NCBI GenBank assembly: GCA_910588375.1
Contig: CAJUQA010000001.1
Location: forward strand, 209,728 to 273,727
Source of the DNA: an uncultured Odoribacter sp.
GTDB taxonomy: Bacteria > Bacteroidota > Bacteroidia > Bacteroidales > Marinifilaceae
Reading direction: 5' to 3'
Length of the DNA stretch: 64,000 bases
Both the position numbers and the translations under genes were made by a program. Below are positions 1-7,496 of the stretch, piece by piece. Position 1 is the stretch's first letter. Each line of letters opens with the position of its first letter. Below the pieces are notes generated by a model that did not search any database, was not told the origin of the DNA, and saw nothing but the letters and a program-made list of their open reading frames with translations.

Positions 1-219
1 GACGTCTTGGTTGATGTCAATGTCAATTTTGACTTGATTAATACTATGGTTATTTCTCTCTTTTAATATCTCAAATATACTCAATATTTCTTCATAGGCA
101 ATCATATTTAAAGGTTCTACATCCAGCGTATCGTAATGGAGCAATAAAATACTTGCTCTATCCACGTCTGTATTTATGTATTTGGGATTGGTGAATAATT
201 CTTGAAAAGGGGTATATAA
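1..219 (-). CDS. Partial open frame running off the left edge
   Basis: The minus strand is open for 73 codons from just after an in-frame TAG (220-222) to the window edge. The translation looks protein-like, with a mixed helical stretch around LLLHYDTLDVEPLNMIAYEE and an end rich in Asp, Asn, Val and Ile. The first ATG is at 103-105, so if this is a gene it either starts there or is the remnant of one that lost its 5' part. I recognise no family. The last codons fall inside a repeat also found just upstream of the integrase at 13944, so another recombinase gene may lie just left of the window. That is inference. Confidence 0.3.
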
Positions 220-245
220 CTAAAATTACAGTATATTTTTCACCA
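188..245. repeat. 58-bp toxin-antitoxin-associated repeat, copy 3 (divergent)
   Basis: Starts TTGGTGAATAATT and ends TATTTTTCACCA, so the ends are inverted repeats. It has exactly the length (58 bp) and central GGGTATATA of the copies at 6698-6755 and 7508-7565. It lies just beyond the 3' end of the HepT gene. Confidence 0.6.
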
Positions 246-274
246 CCAATAAAAACAATATTATTATACTCCAA

Positions 275-619
275 TTATTTTTCTTGACAGTATAACTCTA
301 TTTTTTCTTTAAATGGTTTTAGGTCTGTTTGTATGGAAGCCCAAACAATTTCATCCTTGATTTGATAATAGCCGTGTACCAATACATGGCGCATGCCGAT
401 GACTGTATTCCATTCAACATCGGGATGATTGGCTCTAAATTCTTTCGTAAGTAAATAAGCGGCTTCCCCTATAATTTCCAAATTTTTGATAACAGCAAAC
501 CGAAGGATTTTATTTGATTTATATTCTTCAAAGGTAATTCCTTGGGTAAACTCAAAGAGATTGTCTATAGCTTCCAATATATGGAGCAATCTTGTCTTAT
601 CCTTAGGCTTCTCTCTCAT
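275..619 (-). CDS. hepT: HepT-like ribonuclease toxin (DUF86)
   Basis: This 114-residue all-helical HEPN protein carries the R-X4-H-X-Y motif of HepT toxins: Arg77, His82, Tyr84 in RHVLVHGY. HepT proteins are RNases that act on tRNA or mRNA and are silenced by AMPylation of the motif tyrosine by the partner MntA. The gene is the second of a two-gene operon and overlaps the 3' end of the nucleotidyltransferase by 17 bp. The full motif suggests an active toxin. The length is normal for the family. The RNA target cannot be read from sequence. Confidence 0.9.
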   Translation of the reverse strand: MREKPKDKTRLLHILEAIDNLFEFTQGITFEEYKSNKILRFAVIKNLEIIGEAAYLLTKEFRANHPDVEWNTVIGMRHVLVHGYYQIKDEIVWASIQTDLKPFKEKIELYCQEK

Positions 620-899
620 AAATCAGAATTTTATCCTGTTCTGCGGATTCTTTTGCAAAATCTTTCAATTGCCCTTCTTCGACTAAATCAATCTTTATAT
701 GCAACAACTCTTGTAAGGCATTACTAATGCTTATATACTTGAAAAGAGTGATATTAGTATTTTTTGCGAAACGTACTAAAATATCCATGTCACTATCTTT
801 TGTTTCCTCTCCACGTGAATAGGAACCAAATACCCATGCTTTTTCAATAGGCTGAAGACGGAAAAAGTTTTGTAATTTATGGATAATAGCCTGTTTCAT
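603..899 (-). CDS. mntA: MntA-like nucleotidyltransferase antitoxin
   Basis: This is a minimal nucleotidyltransferase of 98 residues with the signature G25-S26-X10-D37-X-D39 (GSYSRGEETKDSDMD). MntA proteins transfer AMP to the tyrosine of the HepT R-X4-H-X-Y motif and so neutralise it. I chose the ATG at 899; an in-frame TTG at 917 would add six residues. It is the promoter-proximal gene of the pair, and the 17-bp overlap with hepT suggests translational coupling. The module may stabilise the element and may also act in phage defence, as shown for some relatives. Confidence 0.88.
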   Translation of the reverse strand: MKQAIIHKLQNFFRLQPIEKAWVFGSYSRGEETKDSDMDILVRFAKNTNITLFKYISISNALQELLHIKIDLVEEGQLKDFAKESAEQDKILIYEREA

Positions 900-994
900 A
901 GCTTCCTGTTTTTGCAAATATAAGAATAATTCAATACATAAAAAATCAGCAAGCGGTGAAACTTGCTAACCTTTACTTTAGAACTCAAATAATA

Positions 995-1435
995 CTAATT
1001 TCGTGTCCTATTTAATTTTTCTTGAAATTTTTGTTTCGGTTGTAGAATTGCGGTTAGTTCATCTAAAATAATAACTGCATTAGGATGATAATGTTTGTAC
1101 TGCTCTTTTGTTATTATTGCGTTTTGATGTACAATTTTGTTACGAACTTTCCATAAACAATTTTTGTTTTTACTGAATATTATATCTAAAGCATCATTAT
1201 TTAATTTTTTCAAGAAACCCCATTTGGTATTAAGTTTTTCTGGATATTTTTCTTTAATATCATCATAATAATGGAGTAACTTTAATGTTGCTTCAATTCT
1301 ATTCCAAATATTTAGAATAGCATAACCATATTCTCCATATCCGTTTAATGCTTGAACTCTTATGGGATACGATAATGCAGTATTTTGTAAAAATTTAAAT
1401 GCTTCTACAGCTTTTGAAGCTAATTTTTTAGCCAT
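995..1435 (-). CDS. HEPN-like protein with RX4H motif
   Basis: A 146-residue, Lys/Asn-rich, mostly helical protein of no named family that I recognise. Near the C-terminus it has R98-N-K-I-V-H103 followed by QN, which matches the R-X4-H core of HEPN ribonuclease domains. The N-terminal half is amphipathic helix. It lies 95 bp upstream of mntA/hepT on the same strand and may be a single-gene HEPN effector or an orphan toxin. No partner gene is obvious beside it. The HEPN assignment rests on one motif and overall helicity, so RNase activity is inference. Confidence 0.5.
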   Translation of the reverse strand: MAKKLASKAVEAFKFLQNTALSYPIRVQALNGYGEYGYAILNIWNRIEATLKLLHYYDDIKEKYPEKLNTKWGFLKKLNNDALDIIFSKNKNCLWKVRNKIVHQNAIITKEQYKHYHPNAVIILDELTAILQPKQKFQEKLNRTRN

Positions 1436-1524
1436 ATCTTCAAATTTTTAAAATTCACCACTCCCAACACGAAAGCATCAGGAGTGATGAAAAGGTTTAT
1501 AATTTAATTGTTTATTTGTTAATT

Positions 1525-2607
1525 TTAATTGGACACACCCCACCCTTTGTTTTCAGCAATGCTCTTATCGCATGTATTGCTTCCGGGGTTATTACCCATC
1601 CTAATGTAACCATATTCTACTTGTGGTAAATCTCCAAAAATCTTGTTTAGTGCAGAAGAAGTTAATTTATTGTTGTAACAACGCAAGTCAATCAGTTTCG
1701 TATTTTTACTCACATCTAAAGAAGTTAAGTTATTGCTGTTACAACTCAAGCTAGTCAATGCAGTATTCTTACTTACATCTAAAGAAGTTAGGTTATTGTA
1801 GCCACACTCCAAGTAAGTCAATGCAGTATTCTTACTAACATCTAAAGAAGTAAGGTTATTGTAGCCACACTCCAAGTAAGTCAATGCAGTATTCTTACTA
1901 ACATCTAAAGAAGTAAGGTTATTGCCGCGACACCTCAAGTCAGTCAATTCAGTATTCTTACTCACATCTAATGAAGTTAATTCATTGCCGTAACAATTCA
2001 ACTCAGTCAATGCCGTACATCCACTTACGTTTAAGGAAGTTAGGTTATTGTAGCCACACCTCAAGTCAGTCAATTCAGTATTCTTACTCACATCTAATGA
2101 AGTTAATTCATTGCCGTAACAATTCAACTCAGTCAATGCCGTACATCCACTTACGTTTAAGGAAGTTAGGTTATTGTAGTCACACTCCAAGTGAGTCAAT
2201 GCAGTACATCCACTCACATCCAATGAAGTTAAGTTATTTTCCCAACAATACAACCCACTAATATTTCCCTTAATTGTAATGGTATGAGGATTGTCATTAG
2301 TATACTCATGTTCTAACAAATCTGTCTCATAACGAATTGTCTCAAGGTCTTCCTCCTCGTCATAGTATTCATCTAAAATAGTCTTAAACTCTTCAATGGT
2401 TCCATCTCCCCAATCTATGGTAATAATATCTCCTTCATTGAAAGAGAATACACGCACGTCTACATAATCCGTTTCTGTAACCATCGTAATAACCCCTTCT
2501 CCTCCTTCTTCTTCCTCGTTCATCGGGTCTTTGTCATCATCATCTGAACAGGCGGTAAACATCGTAGCACATAAAGCTACCATTAATAGATATAATATTC
2601 TTTTCAT
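1525..2607 (-). CDS. Leucine-rich-repeat surface lipoprotein
   Basis: The N-terminus is a lipoprotein signal (Lys-Arg, hydrophobic core, FTAC lipobox with Cys20) followed by an acidic run of Asp and Glu, which resembles the export signal that places Bacteroidota lipoproteins on the cell surface. A beta-rich domain follows (about 40-115). Then come about nine 21-residue repeats of the type LTSLDVSKNTALTYLECGYNN (about 122-310) and a short capping region. Such LRR proteins usually bind proteins or glycans. The repeats are nearly identical at DNA level, so copy number may vary between strains. It sits 7 bp downstream of the small gene 2615-2875, probably in one transcript. Confidence 0.85.
   Translation of the reverse strand: MKRILYLLMVALCATMFTACSDDDDKDPMNEEEEGGEGVITMVTETDYVDVRVFSFNEGDIITIDWGDGTIEEFKTILDEYYDEEEDLETIRYETDLLEHEYTNDNPHTITIKGNISGLYCWENNLTSLDVSGCTALTHLECDYNNLTSLNVSGCTALTELNCYGNELTSLDVSKNTELTDLRCGYNNLTSLNVSGCTALTELNCYGNELTSLDVSKNTELTDLRCRGNNLTSLDVSKNTALTYLECGYNNLTSLDVSKNTALTYLECGYNNLTSLDVSKNTALTSLSCNSNNLTSLDVSKNTKLIDLRCYNNKLTSSALNKIFGDLPQVEYGYIRMGNNPGSNTCDKSIAENKGWGVSN
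1931..2179. repeat. Tandem 126-bp duplication inside the LRR gene
   Basis: The 123 bases from 1931 recur without change from 2057, a period of 126 bp, which equals two 21-residue LRR units. Further 63-bp units between about 1700 and 1930 are near-identical. This points to recent unequal exchange or slippage. Confidence 0.9.
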
Positions 2608-2614
2608 AGTTTAA

Positions 2615-2875
2615 TTATTTGTTTTCTGAGGGTAAGAACTTGATTCTTTTAGGCACAATATGGTAGATTTGATGTGTTTGGCTATCTTCTACAATGCCAA
2701 ATGTAACAGGATAAAATTTCCCATTGTCAATTTGTATTTCATCTCCCCAACGATGAAATAAACCTTTTCTTGTTTTAGTAATTTCTTCTCGTTCAGATTC
2801 TTTCTCATAATCCATAAGTCCGGCATTCTCTGAATCTTCCAAAGTGTACTCCACTTTTCTTAATTCATCTTTCAT
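2615..2875 (-). CDS. Small hypothetical protein (86 aa)
   Basis: This short, highly charged protein has no recognised family. The N-terminal 40 residues are acidic and probably helical (EKESEREEITKT). The C-terminal part looks like a small beta fold (FHRWGDEIQIDNGKFYPVTF) of the kind seen in small cargo proteins of Bacteroidota elements. It ends 7 bp before the LRR lipoprotein start, so the two are likely co-transcribed. Its upstream region is the long structured non-coding stretch 2876-3275. It could be a regulator or chaperone for the lipoprotein, but nothing in the sequence shows this. Confidence 0.6.
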   Translation of the reverse strand: MKDELRKVEYTLEDSENAGLMDYEKESEREEITKTRKGLFHRWGDEIQIDNGKFYPVTFGIVEDSQTHQIYHIVPKRIKFLPSENK

Positions 2876-2937
2876 GATAATAATTATTTAATCGCCTTGA
2901 AAAGTCCCCGGAAAGGCAAGTTGTATAAAATAAAGAA

Positions 2938-3015
2938 AGCGTGGGAACTGTTAGAATTATCCACTTTAGAGGTTCTGGTAAAACCTAAGGAACAGATAAA
3001 ACGACACCCCACGCT
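2938..3015. ncRNA. Candidate structured RNA, nested hairpin
   Basis: Three nested helices can be drawn by eye. AGCGTGGG (2938-2945) pairs perfectly with CCCACGCT (3008-3015). CTGTT (2948-2952) pairs with AACAG (2991-2995). CTTTAGAGGTT (2964-2974) pairs with AAACCTAAGG (2981-2990) with a bulge. The pairing works on either strand. On the minus strand this would be the leader of the 86-residue gene, with a T-rich run after the closing stem. No known RNA family is recognised. Confidence 0.4.
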
Positions 3016-3055
3016 AAACCGAATATATGAAATACATATATGGCAAGCATGAACG

Positions 3056-3176
3056 TTTGTACCGTTTTTCCCTTGTTCCAAATTGAAATTTACCAGATTT
3101 CTAAAGTAAGGGTAAACTAAACGCTTCTATTTAAAACAATATGTCCGCTGTTAAATTACTCTAACAACGGTACAAA
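3056..3176. ncRNA. Candidate structured RNA or site, multi-branched
   Basis: An 11-bp perfect inverted repeat, TTTGTACCGTT (3056-3066) and AACGGTACAAA (3166-3176), encloses two smaller hairpins: TTTACC/GGTAAA (3089-3094, 3111-3116) and TGTTA/TAACA (3149-3153, 3162-3166). A separate hairpin CATACG/CGTATG lies at 3207-3224. With 2938-3015 these fill most of the 400-bp gene-free gap 2876-3275. It may be an RNA, a recombination or transfer site, or operators. Confidence 0.35.
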
Positions 3177-3275
3177 TATAATAAATATAATCGTCCTACA
3201 AACGCTCATACGGGGTGTCGTATGGCAAAAGTATACATTTTTAAGACATTAATGTGTACTATAATATACACGCAC

Positions 3276-4364
3276 TTATTCAATAAACCACGCATAGAGT
3301 CTATCTCCTTGAATGGCTCTCGTCAACCCTTCCGTCAACTCCGTGGCATTCAGCGACCTGTCCAAGAAATTATCTATGTATGAACTCTTATTCGCCCCCG
3401 TCAGCAGGTTATACACCCTCCACATATTTATTTCCCCTCCCTGCCCTGAAAAATGTTCATCCTGATAATATCCCCTCGCTATCATGTTGATTTGGCTGTC
3501 CGTCATCTCCATGTTGGGCAGCAATCTCTTCTCCCTGCTTGGCAGACACTGATACAACCTGCACTTCCCCAAGAACTGAGCAAACTGGTGTTCCGTCATT
3601 CCCCACTTCTCAAACTCCCTCATACACCGGATGTGCTTCTCCCCATCGTATTGCGCCAGTAAATCCATTACCCCCCTATACAGGTCATAGTGGTTCATCG
3701 CTCTTAAATCTGACTTGTAACCGTCGGTAAAGGTACATAAATTACAGCAAACCGTATTCCTGAATCCGACAGCAATTGAAAATCTTTCCGCCGTCTTCTT
3801 ACTGAACAGGTTCTCCCTGTTGTATGCCCTTACTCCCGTAATACACAGGTTCAGCCTGTTACCACCTATGTGTGTATATATCGCAGGCACCTCAAAAGCA
3901 AACGCCATGCGTTCATAATAAATCGTCTTGTCCGTCTCCAACAGTTCATGGGCAGGCTTGTGTATGGCTTCCGGAATCCTTCCCTTGATAATGTGGCTCA
4001 CCCTAATTTCAGGCAATCCCATCGGTTCATTCCTGAAAAACTCCTGCGCCGCCCTGTATACGGTCTCAATAAAGAGGGTATGGCTGACGGTGAGTTCATT
4101 GTCTTTGCTGAAAACGGGTACGATACAGTCCTTCCTTAGATGCTGCATATCCACCTCCGTCGTATTGGCCTGGATGAAATGTACCCCCTTGTGTGCGGGG
4201 AAAGGTTCCACATACTCCCTGAACGGGGATTCTTCCGTATTGTCTGTTACTGTTGCTTCTATTATAGGTGCTACTTCTTCTATAGGTGTTACATCCTCTA
4301 TAGTATCCCTGAATAAAACGGGATGTAACGATTGTGCCTGTGGCAATAATCTGAGTGTTTCCAT
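3276..4364 (-). CDS. DUF3871 family protein
   Basis: This 362-residue protein matches DUF3871, a family I know from Bacteroidota integrative elements and plasmids, by its overall pattern: HKGVHFIQANT, a long central region with TGVRAYNRENLF and FTDGYKSDLRAMN, and a C-terminal NMWRVYNLLTGANKSSYI segment. The family resembles phage proteins called DUF932-like, and its biochemical role is not known. No signal peptide or membrane segment is visible. It stands between the non-coding region and a RadC-like gene on the same strand (164-bp gap), and is a common marker of mobile cargo. Confidence 0.8.
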   Translation of the reverse strand: METLRLLPQAQSLHPVLFRDTIEDVTPIEEVAPIIEATVTDNTEESPFREYVEPFPAHKGVHFIQANTTEVDMQHLRKDCIVPVFSKDNELTVSHTLFIETVYRAAQEFFRNEPMGLPEIRVSHIIKGRIPEAIHKPAHELLETDKTIYYERMAFAFEVPAIYTHIGGNRLNLCITGVRAYNRENLFSKKTAERFSIAVGFRNTVCCNLCTFTDGYKSDLRAMNHYDLYRGVMDLLAQYDGEKHIRCMREFEKWGMTEHQFAQFLGKCRLYQCLPSREKRLLPNMEMTDSQINMIARGYYQDEHFSGQGGEINMWRVYNLLTGANKSSYIDNFLDRSLNATELTEGLTRAIQGDRLYAWFIE

Positions 4365-4528
4365 AATCTTCTATTCTGTGTTGCTGTTTCTATTTCTACT
4401 TCTATTTCTACATTGAATCTGTTTCTATACTGTTCTGTTTCTGTCCTTCATGGTTTTCGCTCCTGCTCTGTTTCCTGCTCTATTTCCTGCTCCAGTCTTG
4501 ACTTGGTTTGATTCAAGTCCGGTTTGTT

Positions 4529-5008
4529 TTACAACCTCCCTTCATCGGCATAACTGTAATAACCGTCTTTGGAGACAATCAAATGGTCATGCAGGGTAAG
4601 GTTCAACAAACGGGCAGCCTTCCTGACCCCTTCCGTGAGGACATCATCCTGCGGACTGGGTTGAAGTTCCCCGCCCGTATGGTTGTGAGCCAGTATGAAT
4701 GCCGAACTGTGGGTCAGTAAAGCCACTTCCAGAACAAGCCTTACATCCACATGACAACAGTCCATGCCTCCTTCTGCCAAAGGATAGATGCCCAACACCC
4801 TGTTTGCCCTGTTGAGCAGGATAACCTTGACATATTCCCTGTATTCAATGGTCTCCTCCTTGAAACCCGCTTCTTTCAGCAGATTGAAGGCATCCGTGGA
4901 ACTACGTATGCAAACCCTGTCCTTTGCCTTTACTTTCGGTTGGTAGCTGACCCTGATTTCACTCACCTGTGACGTCAGGGGATTGATTTTATTCTTTCTG
5001 TGGTTCAT
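4529..5008 (-). CDS. RadC-like JAB domain protein
   Basis: This 159-residue protein carries the JAMM metalloprotease-like motif: His108-X-His110, seven residues, Ser118, Asp121 in AHNHTGGELQPSPQDD. RadC-family proteins of this short type are frequent on Bacteroidota mobile elements and phages; despite the historical name a role in DNA repair is not established. All metal-binding residues appear intact. It is followed in the element by DUF3871, an arrangement I associate with integrative elements. No signal peptide. The 33-residue basic N-terminus is extra relative to the core domain. Confidence 0.85.
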   Translation of the reverse strand: MNHRKNKINPLTSQVSEIRVSYQPKVKAKDRVCIRSSTDAFNLLKEAGFKEETIEYREYVKVILLNRANRVLGIYPLAEGGMDCCHVDVRLVLEVALLTHSSAFILAHNHTGGELQPSPQDDVLTEGVRKAARLLNLTLHDHLIVSKDGYYSYADEGRL

Positions 5009-5162
5009 TTGTGACTATGATTACTTAATATAGTAAGCAGAGGGAAGGACACAACGGGAGAAAGAGAGAAACTCCCTTGCCTGCCTGAGTGCCCCTGCAT
5101 CTGCTACATGGTGTATGATGGAATATGAAATATATATAAGTGTAGTGGTAAAGGGAGAGAGC

Positions 5163-5741
5163 CTATAGCTCTCCCTCATTGTCCACCACTTCAAAATAGG
5201 GTGATTCCGTTTCCCTGAGTTTCTCCCCGTATTGAGTGTAATAGCGGGGTATGCCTGTGGAGAAATCCGGTCTGATAGCTTTGAAGGTTTCCCCTGTGGC
5301 AAACAGACACTTCCCGACAAGGTATTTTTTCACATACTCCAAAATACTCTCCGAACAATCGGCATAAGGAGGAATATTAATGAACGGATACACCTGTTTG
5401 ATGCTGTCACCGTCATAAACGGGGAAAGGCTGTACAAGTTTGTTTACACTGACCGTCCCTTTTCCGACGGCTTCCCCTGTCTTCTTGTCGATTAATACGG
5501 TAATCAATCCCAGATAATACCTTTCGTCGGAGGAATACTTCTCCTTGTGCGGCTTTTCAATCTCTACCCATTCATCGGTAATCTGGTAGTGGTAATGCTT
5601 GGAGAGTCCCCTTTCACCTTTTCCTACGGACAAATGGTTATACTTCTCTTCGACGGTTTGGAGATGGATGGCATGGCAGCATTTGGGTGCGGGCAATTCT
5701 TCCATATCCTGCGGCAGGATAAATTTAATTTTCTTACTCAT
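5163..5741 (-). CDS. Hypothetical element protein (192 aa)
   Basis: I placed the start at the ATG at 5741 (MSKKIKFILPQDMEELPAPK), because the upstream in-frame extension lacks protein character. The protein is soluble, moderately acidic, with no signal peptide, membrane segment or nucleotide-binding motif. The central part (DERYYLGLITVLIDKKTGEA) looks like a beta sheet core. I do not recognise a family; it travels with the RadC-like and DUF3871 genes on the same strand and is probably a conserved element gene of unknown function. Confidence 0.6.
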   Translation of the reverse strand: MSKKIKFILPQDMEELPAPKCCHAIHLQTVEEKYNHLSVGKGERGLSKHYHYQITDEWVEIEKPHKEKYSSDERYYLGLITVLIDKKTGEAVGKGTVSVNKLVQPFPVYDGDSIKQVYPFINIPPYADCSESILEYVKKYLVGKCLFATGETFKAIRPDFSTGIPRYYTQYGEKLRETESPYFEVVDNEGEL

Positions 5742-5931
5742 GACAATAGTGTTTTGAATGTGATTAATAAATTGTTTTTTATTCACTACTGTGGAGGGGA
5801 CATGAAGAGGTGGTGAAGAATGGAGTGTACCATTGGATGGAAACAAACGACTAAAGGATAAAGGGGGAGGGGGAATATTTTGGGAGAAACCCTACATGAA
5901 GGCGGGAGGCTTCTGTTATTTTCGCCAAAGG

Positions 5932-5962
5932 TTGTATGATATTGAAACTTTTTCTATATTTG
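5932..5962 (+). promoter_or_regulatory. Bacteroidota-type promoter of the higBA locus
   Basis: TTG at 5932-5934, a 20-bp spacer and TATATTTG at 5955-5962 match the TTG/TAnnTTTG consensus of the Bacteroidota primary sigma factor. The higB start codon follows 4 bp downstream, which would leave almost no leader. Confidence 0.6.
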
Positions 5963-5966
5963 CAAT

Positions 5967-6313
5967 ATGAGACGGAAAATTATAGCATACGGGAAATACT
6001 ATAAGGAATTTCTTTCAACACTGAACGAAAAAGAAATCCAGAAAGTAAATATATCCTGTCTCTTTTGTAAACCACCGACCGATTGCCTGTAAAATTTATA
6101 AAGTTCATAGGTAATGAATTATACGAATTACGTATATCCTATAATGGAAATATCTACCGTCTCTTTTTTATTTTTGATGAAGGTCAGGTAGTAATTTTAT
6201 TTAATGGCTTCCAAAAAAAGACACAGAAAATCCCGTCTTCGGAAATAGAGAAAGCACAAAGATTAAAGGAGGAATATTATGAATACAAAAGACAACATGC
6301 TGACCGACATTAG
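5967..6313 (+). pseudogene. higB: Decayed HigB/RelE-type toxin
   Basis: Reading from the ATG at 5967 gives an opening typical of phage-derived Gp49/HigB toxins (MRRKIIAYGKYYKEF) but hits a stop after 42 codons. The rest of the family pattern (VKFIKFIGNELYELR, NGNIYRLFFIFDEG, VILFNGFQKKTQK) continues in another frame from about 6083 to 6313. Restoring one base near AAATATATCC would rejoin the frames, but a TAA near 6072 would still interrupt the protein. The toxin is therefore probably inactive, unless the remnant starts at the TTG at 6083. The antitoxin gene overlaps its 3' end by 35 bp and is intact. Confidence 0.75.
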
Positions 6314-6584
6314 TGCGGAATTGTCCGCGGAGTATGGAGCCCCCGGCAGTCCTGAACGTATAGCCTTTGATGAATCCGCTTATGCTTTTTATACGGGTCA
6401 AATCTTGCTTGATGCCCGTAAAGAAGCTAAAATAACCCAATTGGAATTGGCAAGGCGTATCCATACGACTAAATCTTATATTTCACGCATAGAGAATGGA
6501 ATGATAAATCCCAGTGTGAGTACTTTTTACCGTATAATAAACGCACTTGGTTTGCGGGTAGATATTGTAAAACCTATTGGTTGA
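6279..6584 (+). CDS. higA: XRE-family antitoxin (HigA-like)
   Basis: This 101-residue protein ends in a helix-turn-helix of the Cro/CI type (ITQLELARRIHTTKSYISRI, about 50-70, then ENGMINPSVSTFYRIINALG). The N-terminal 35 residues would form the toxin-binding part. HigA proteins bind and neutralise the cognate HigB and repress the operon. Its start lies inside the 3' end of the toxin gene, the toxin-first order typical of higBA. Since the toxin is broken, this is an orphan antitoxin; it may still repress the promoter at 5932 or protect against a related HigB elsewhere. Confidence 0.85.
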   Translation: MNTKDNMLTDISAELSAEYGAPGSPERIAFDESAYAFYTGQILLDARKEAKITQLELARRIHTTKSYISRIENGMINPSVSTFYRIINALGLRVDIVKPIG

Positions 6585-6686
6585 TTTATATTTTCCCTCC
6601 TTTGAAAAGGATAGATTATCCAGTTTCAATTTTAAATTGGCAGAAGTAAGAACAGAAAATATACCCCTAAACAACCTGTTTACTCC

Positions 6687-6755
6687 CTAAATTTAGGTTG
6701 GTGGGAAATTTTCGTAATGGGGATATACAAGTAATATTGGGAGATTTTTTCACCA
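6687..6755. repeat. Toxin-antitoxin-associated repeat, copy 1
   Basis: A 69-bp block, from the palindrome CTAAATTTAG to CACCA, matches 7497-7565 at about 57 of 69 positions with no gaps. The inner 58 bp (6698-6755) has inverted ends TTGGTG and CACCA. It lies between higA and yefM. Confidence 0.8.
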
Positions 6756-6809
6756 CTTCTATTTAGAGTACGGGAAACATTCATTAACTGTGTTAATTAG
6801 TAGTATTGC

Positions 6810-6854
6810 TTGACAATATCAAAAAAGTACCTATATTTGTACTTATAAAAGTAC
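6810..6854 (+). promoter_or_regulatory. Promoter and operator of yefM-yoeB
   Basis: TTG (6810-6812), 19 bp and TATATTTG (6832-6839) form a consensus promoter. GTAC cores occur at 6827, 6839 and 6851, exactly 12 bp apart, overlapping the -7 element and the start site. The known YefM operator is built on a TGTACA core, so this is the likely autoregulatory site. Confidence 0.65.
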
Positions 6855-6860
6855 AGAGAT

Positions 6861-7121
6861 ATGAGAACAACTAATTTTACAGATTTAAGAACCAACTTAA
6901 AATATCATTTGGATAATGTAGTTCAGGATAATACGCCTCTTATTGTTCAGCGTCCTAATGGAGAAAGTGTCGTAGTAATTTCTTTGGAGGATTATAATTC
7001 AATGGTTGAAACGGAATATTTATTGTCCAATCCTGCTAATGTGGAACATTTAAGGAAAAGTATTGAACAAGCTAATAACGGAGAAACAGTCAAAGTTGAT
7101 ATTAATAATTTATGGAAATAA
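6861..7121 (+). CDS. yefM: YefM/Phd-family antitoxin
   Basis: This 86-residue protein has the Phd/YefM fold: an N-terminal DNA-binding half (TNFTDLRTNLKYHLDNVVQD, then VVISLEDYNSM) and a C-terminal tail (LRKSIEQANNGETVKVD) that wraps around the toxin. It neutralises YoeB and represses its own operon, with YoeB as co-repressor. The start is the ATG 22 bp after the -7 element. The 3' end overlaps yoeB by 10 bp, indicating coupled translation. The module is bracketed by two copies of the 58-bp repeat. Confidence 0.92.
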   Translation: MRTTNFTDLRTNLKYHLDNVVQDNTPLIVQRPNGESVVVISLEDYNSMVETEYLLSNPANVEHLRKSIEQANNGETVKVDINNLWK

Positions 7122-7381
7122 GATTTACTAAGGAGGCTTTGGATGATTTATCTTATTGGAAGAAAATAGGTAACAAACAAATACTCTCCAAAATAGAAAG
7201 TCTATTAGTGGATATAGCGGAACATCCATTCAGCGGGATAGGTAAACCTGAAGCTTTACGTTTCGAGTTGGCTGGTCATTGGTCAAGGCGTATAAATTCG
7301 GAACATCGGATTGTCTATCGTGTAGAAAATGAACAAGTTGTAGTGATTATTATCTCCATGCGACATCATTATAAAAAATAA
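7112..7381 (+). CDS. yoeB: YoeB/Txe-family mRNA interferase toxin
   Basis: This 89-residue RelE-fold toxin has the Txe/YoeB pattern: FTKEALDDLSYWKK at the N-terminus, HPFSGIGKPEALRFEL in the middle, and a basic catalytic end (WSRRINSEHRIVYRV, then SMRHHYKK). The Glu, Arg and His that carry out ribosome-dependent mRNA cleavage in YoeB all appear present. The gene overlaps yefM by 10 bp and should be translated from the same transcript. Length and key residues suggest a functional toxin. Confidence 0.92.
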   Translation: MEIRFTKEALDDLSYWKKIGNKQILSKIESLLVDIAEHPFSGIGKPEALRFELAGHWSRRINSEHRIVYRVENEQVVVIIISMRHHYKK

Positions 7382-7496
7382 TAGTCGTATCTACTTCCCA
7401 ATCAAAGAAATACACTCTATTTAGTATAGAGTTTTGAAAAAATACAGCCAAAGGGGCTAAGCGTATATTGCATATTTTTAGGATTGCTTCTACTTA

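Noticed and set aside
2884..3081. 65-codon open frame on the minus strand
   Set aside because: It lies across the nested hairpins at 2938-3015, has an unusual composition (many Cys, Ser, Phe) and no promoter; more likely non-coding.
5021..5320. 99-codon open frame on the minus strand
   Set aside because: Largely overlaps the 192-residue gene in another frame, and the translation has no protein-like pattern.
6083..6313. Intact 76-residue toxin starting at TTG
   Set aside because: The family's N-terminal part is present upstream in another frame, so a broken gene is the better reading; weak translation from the TTG cannot be excluded.
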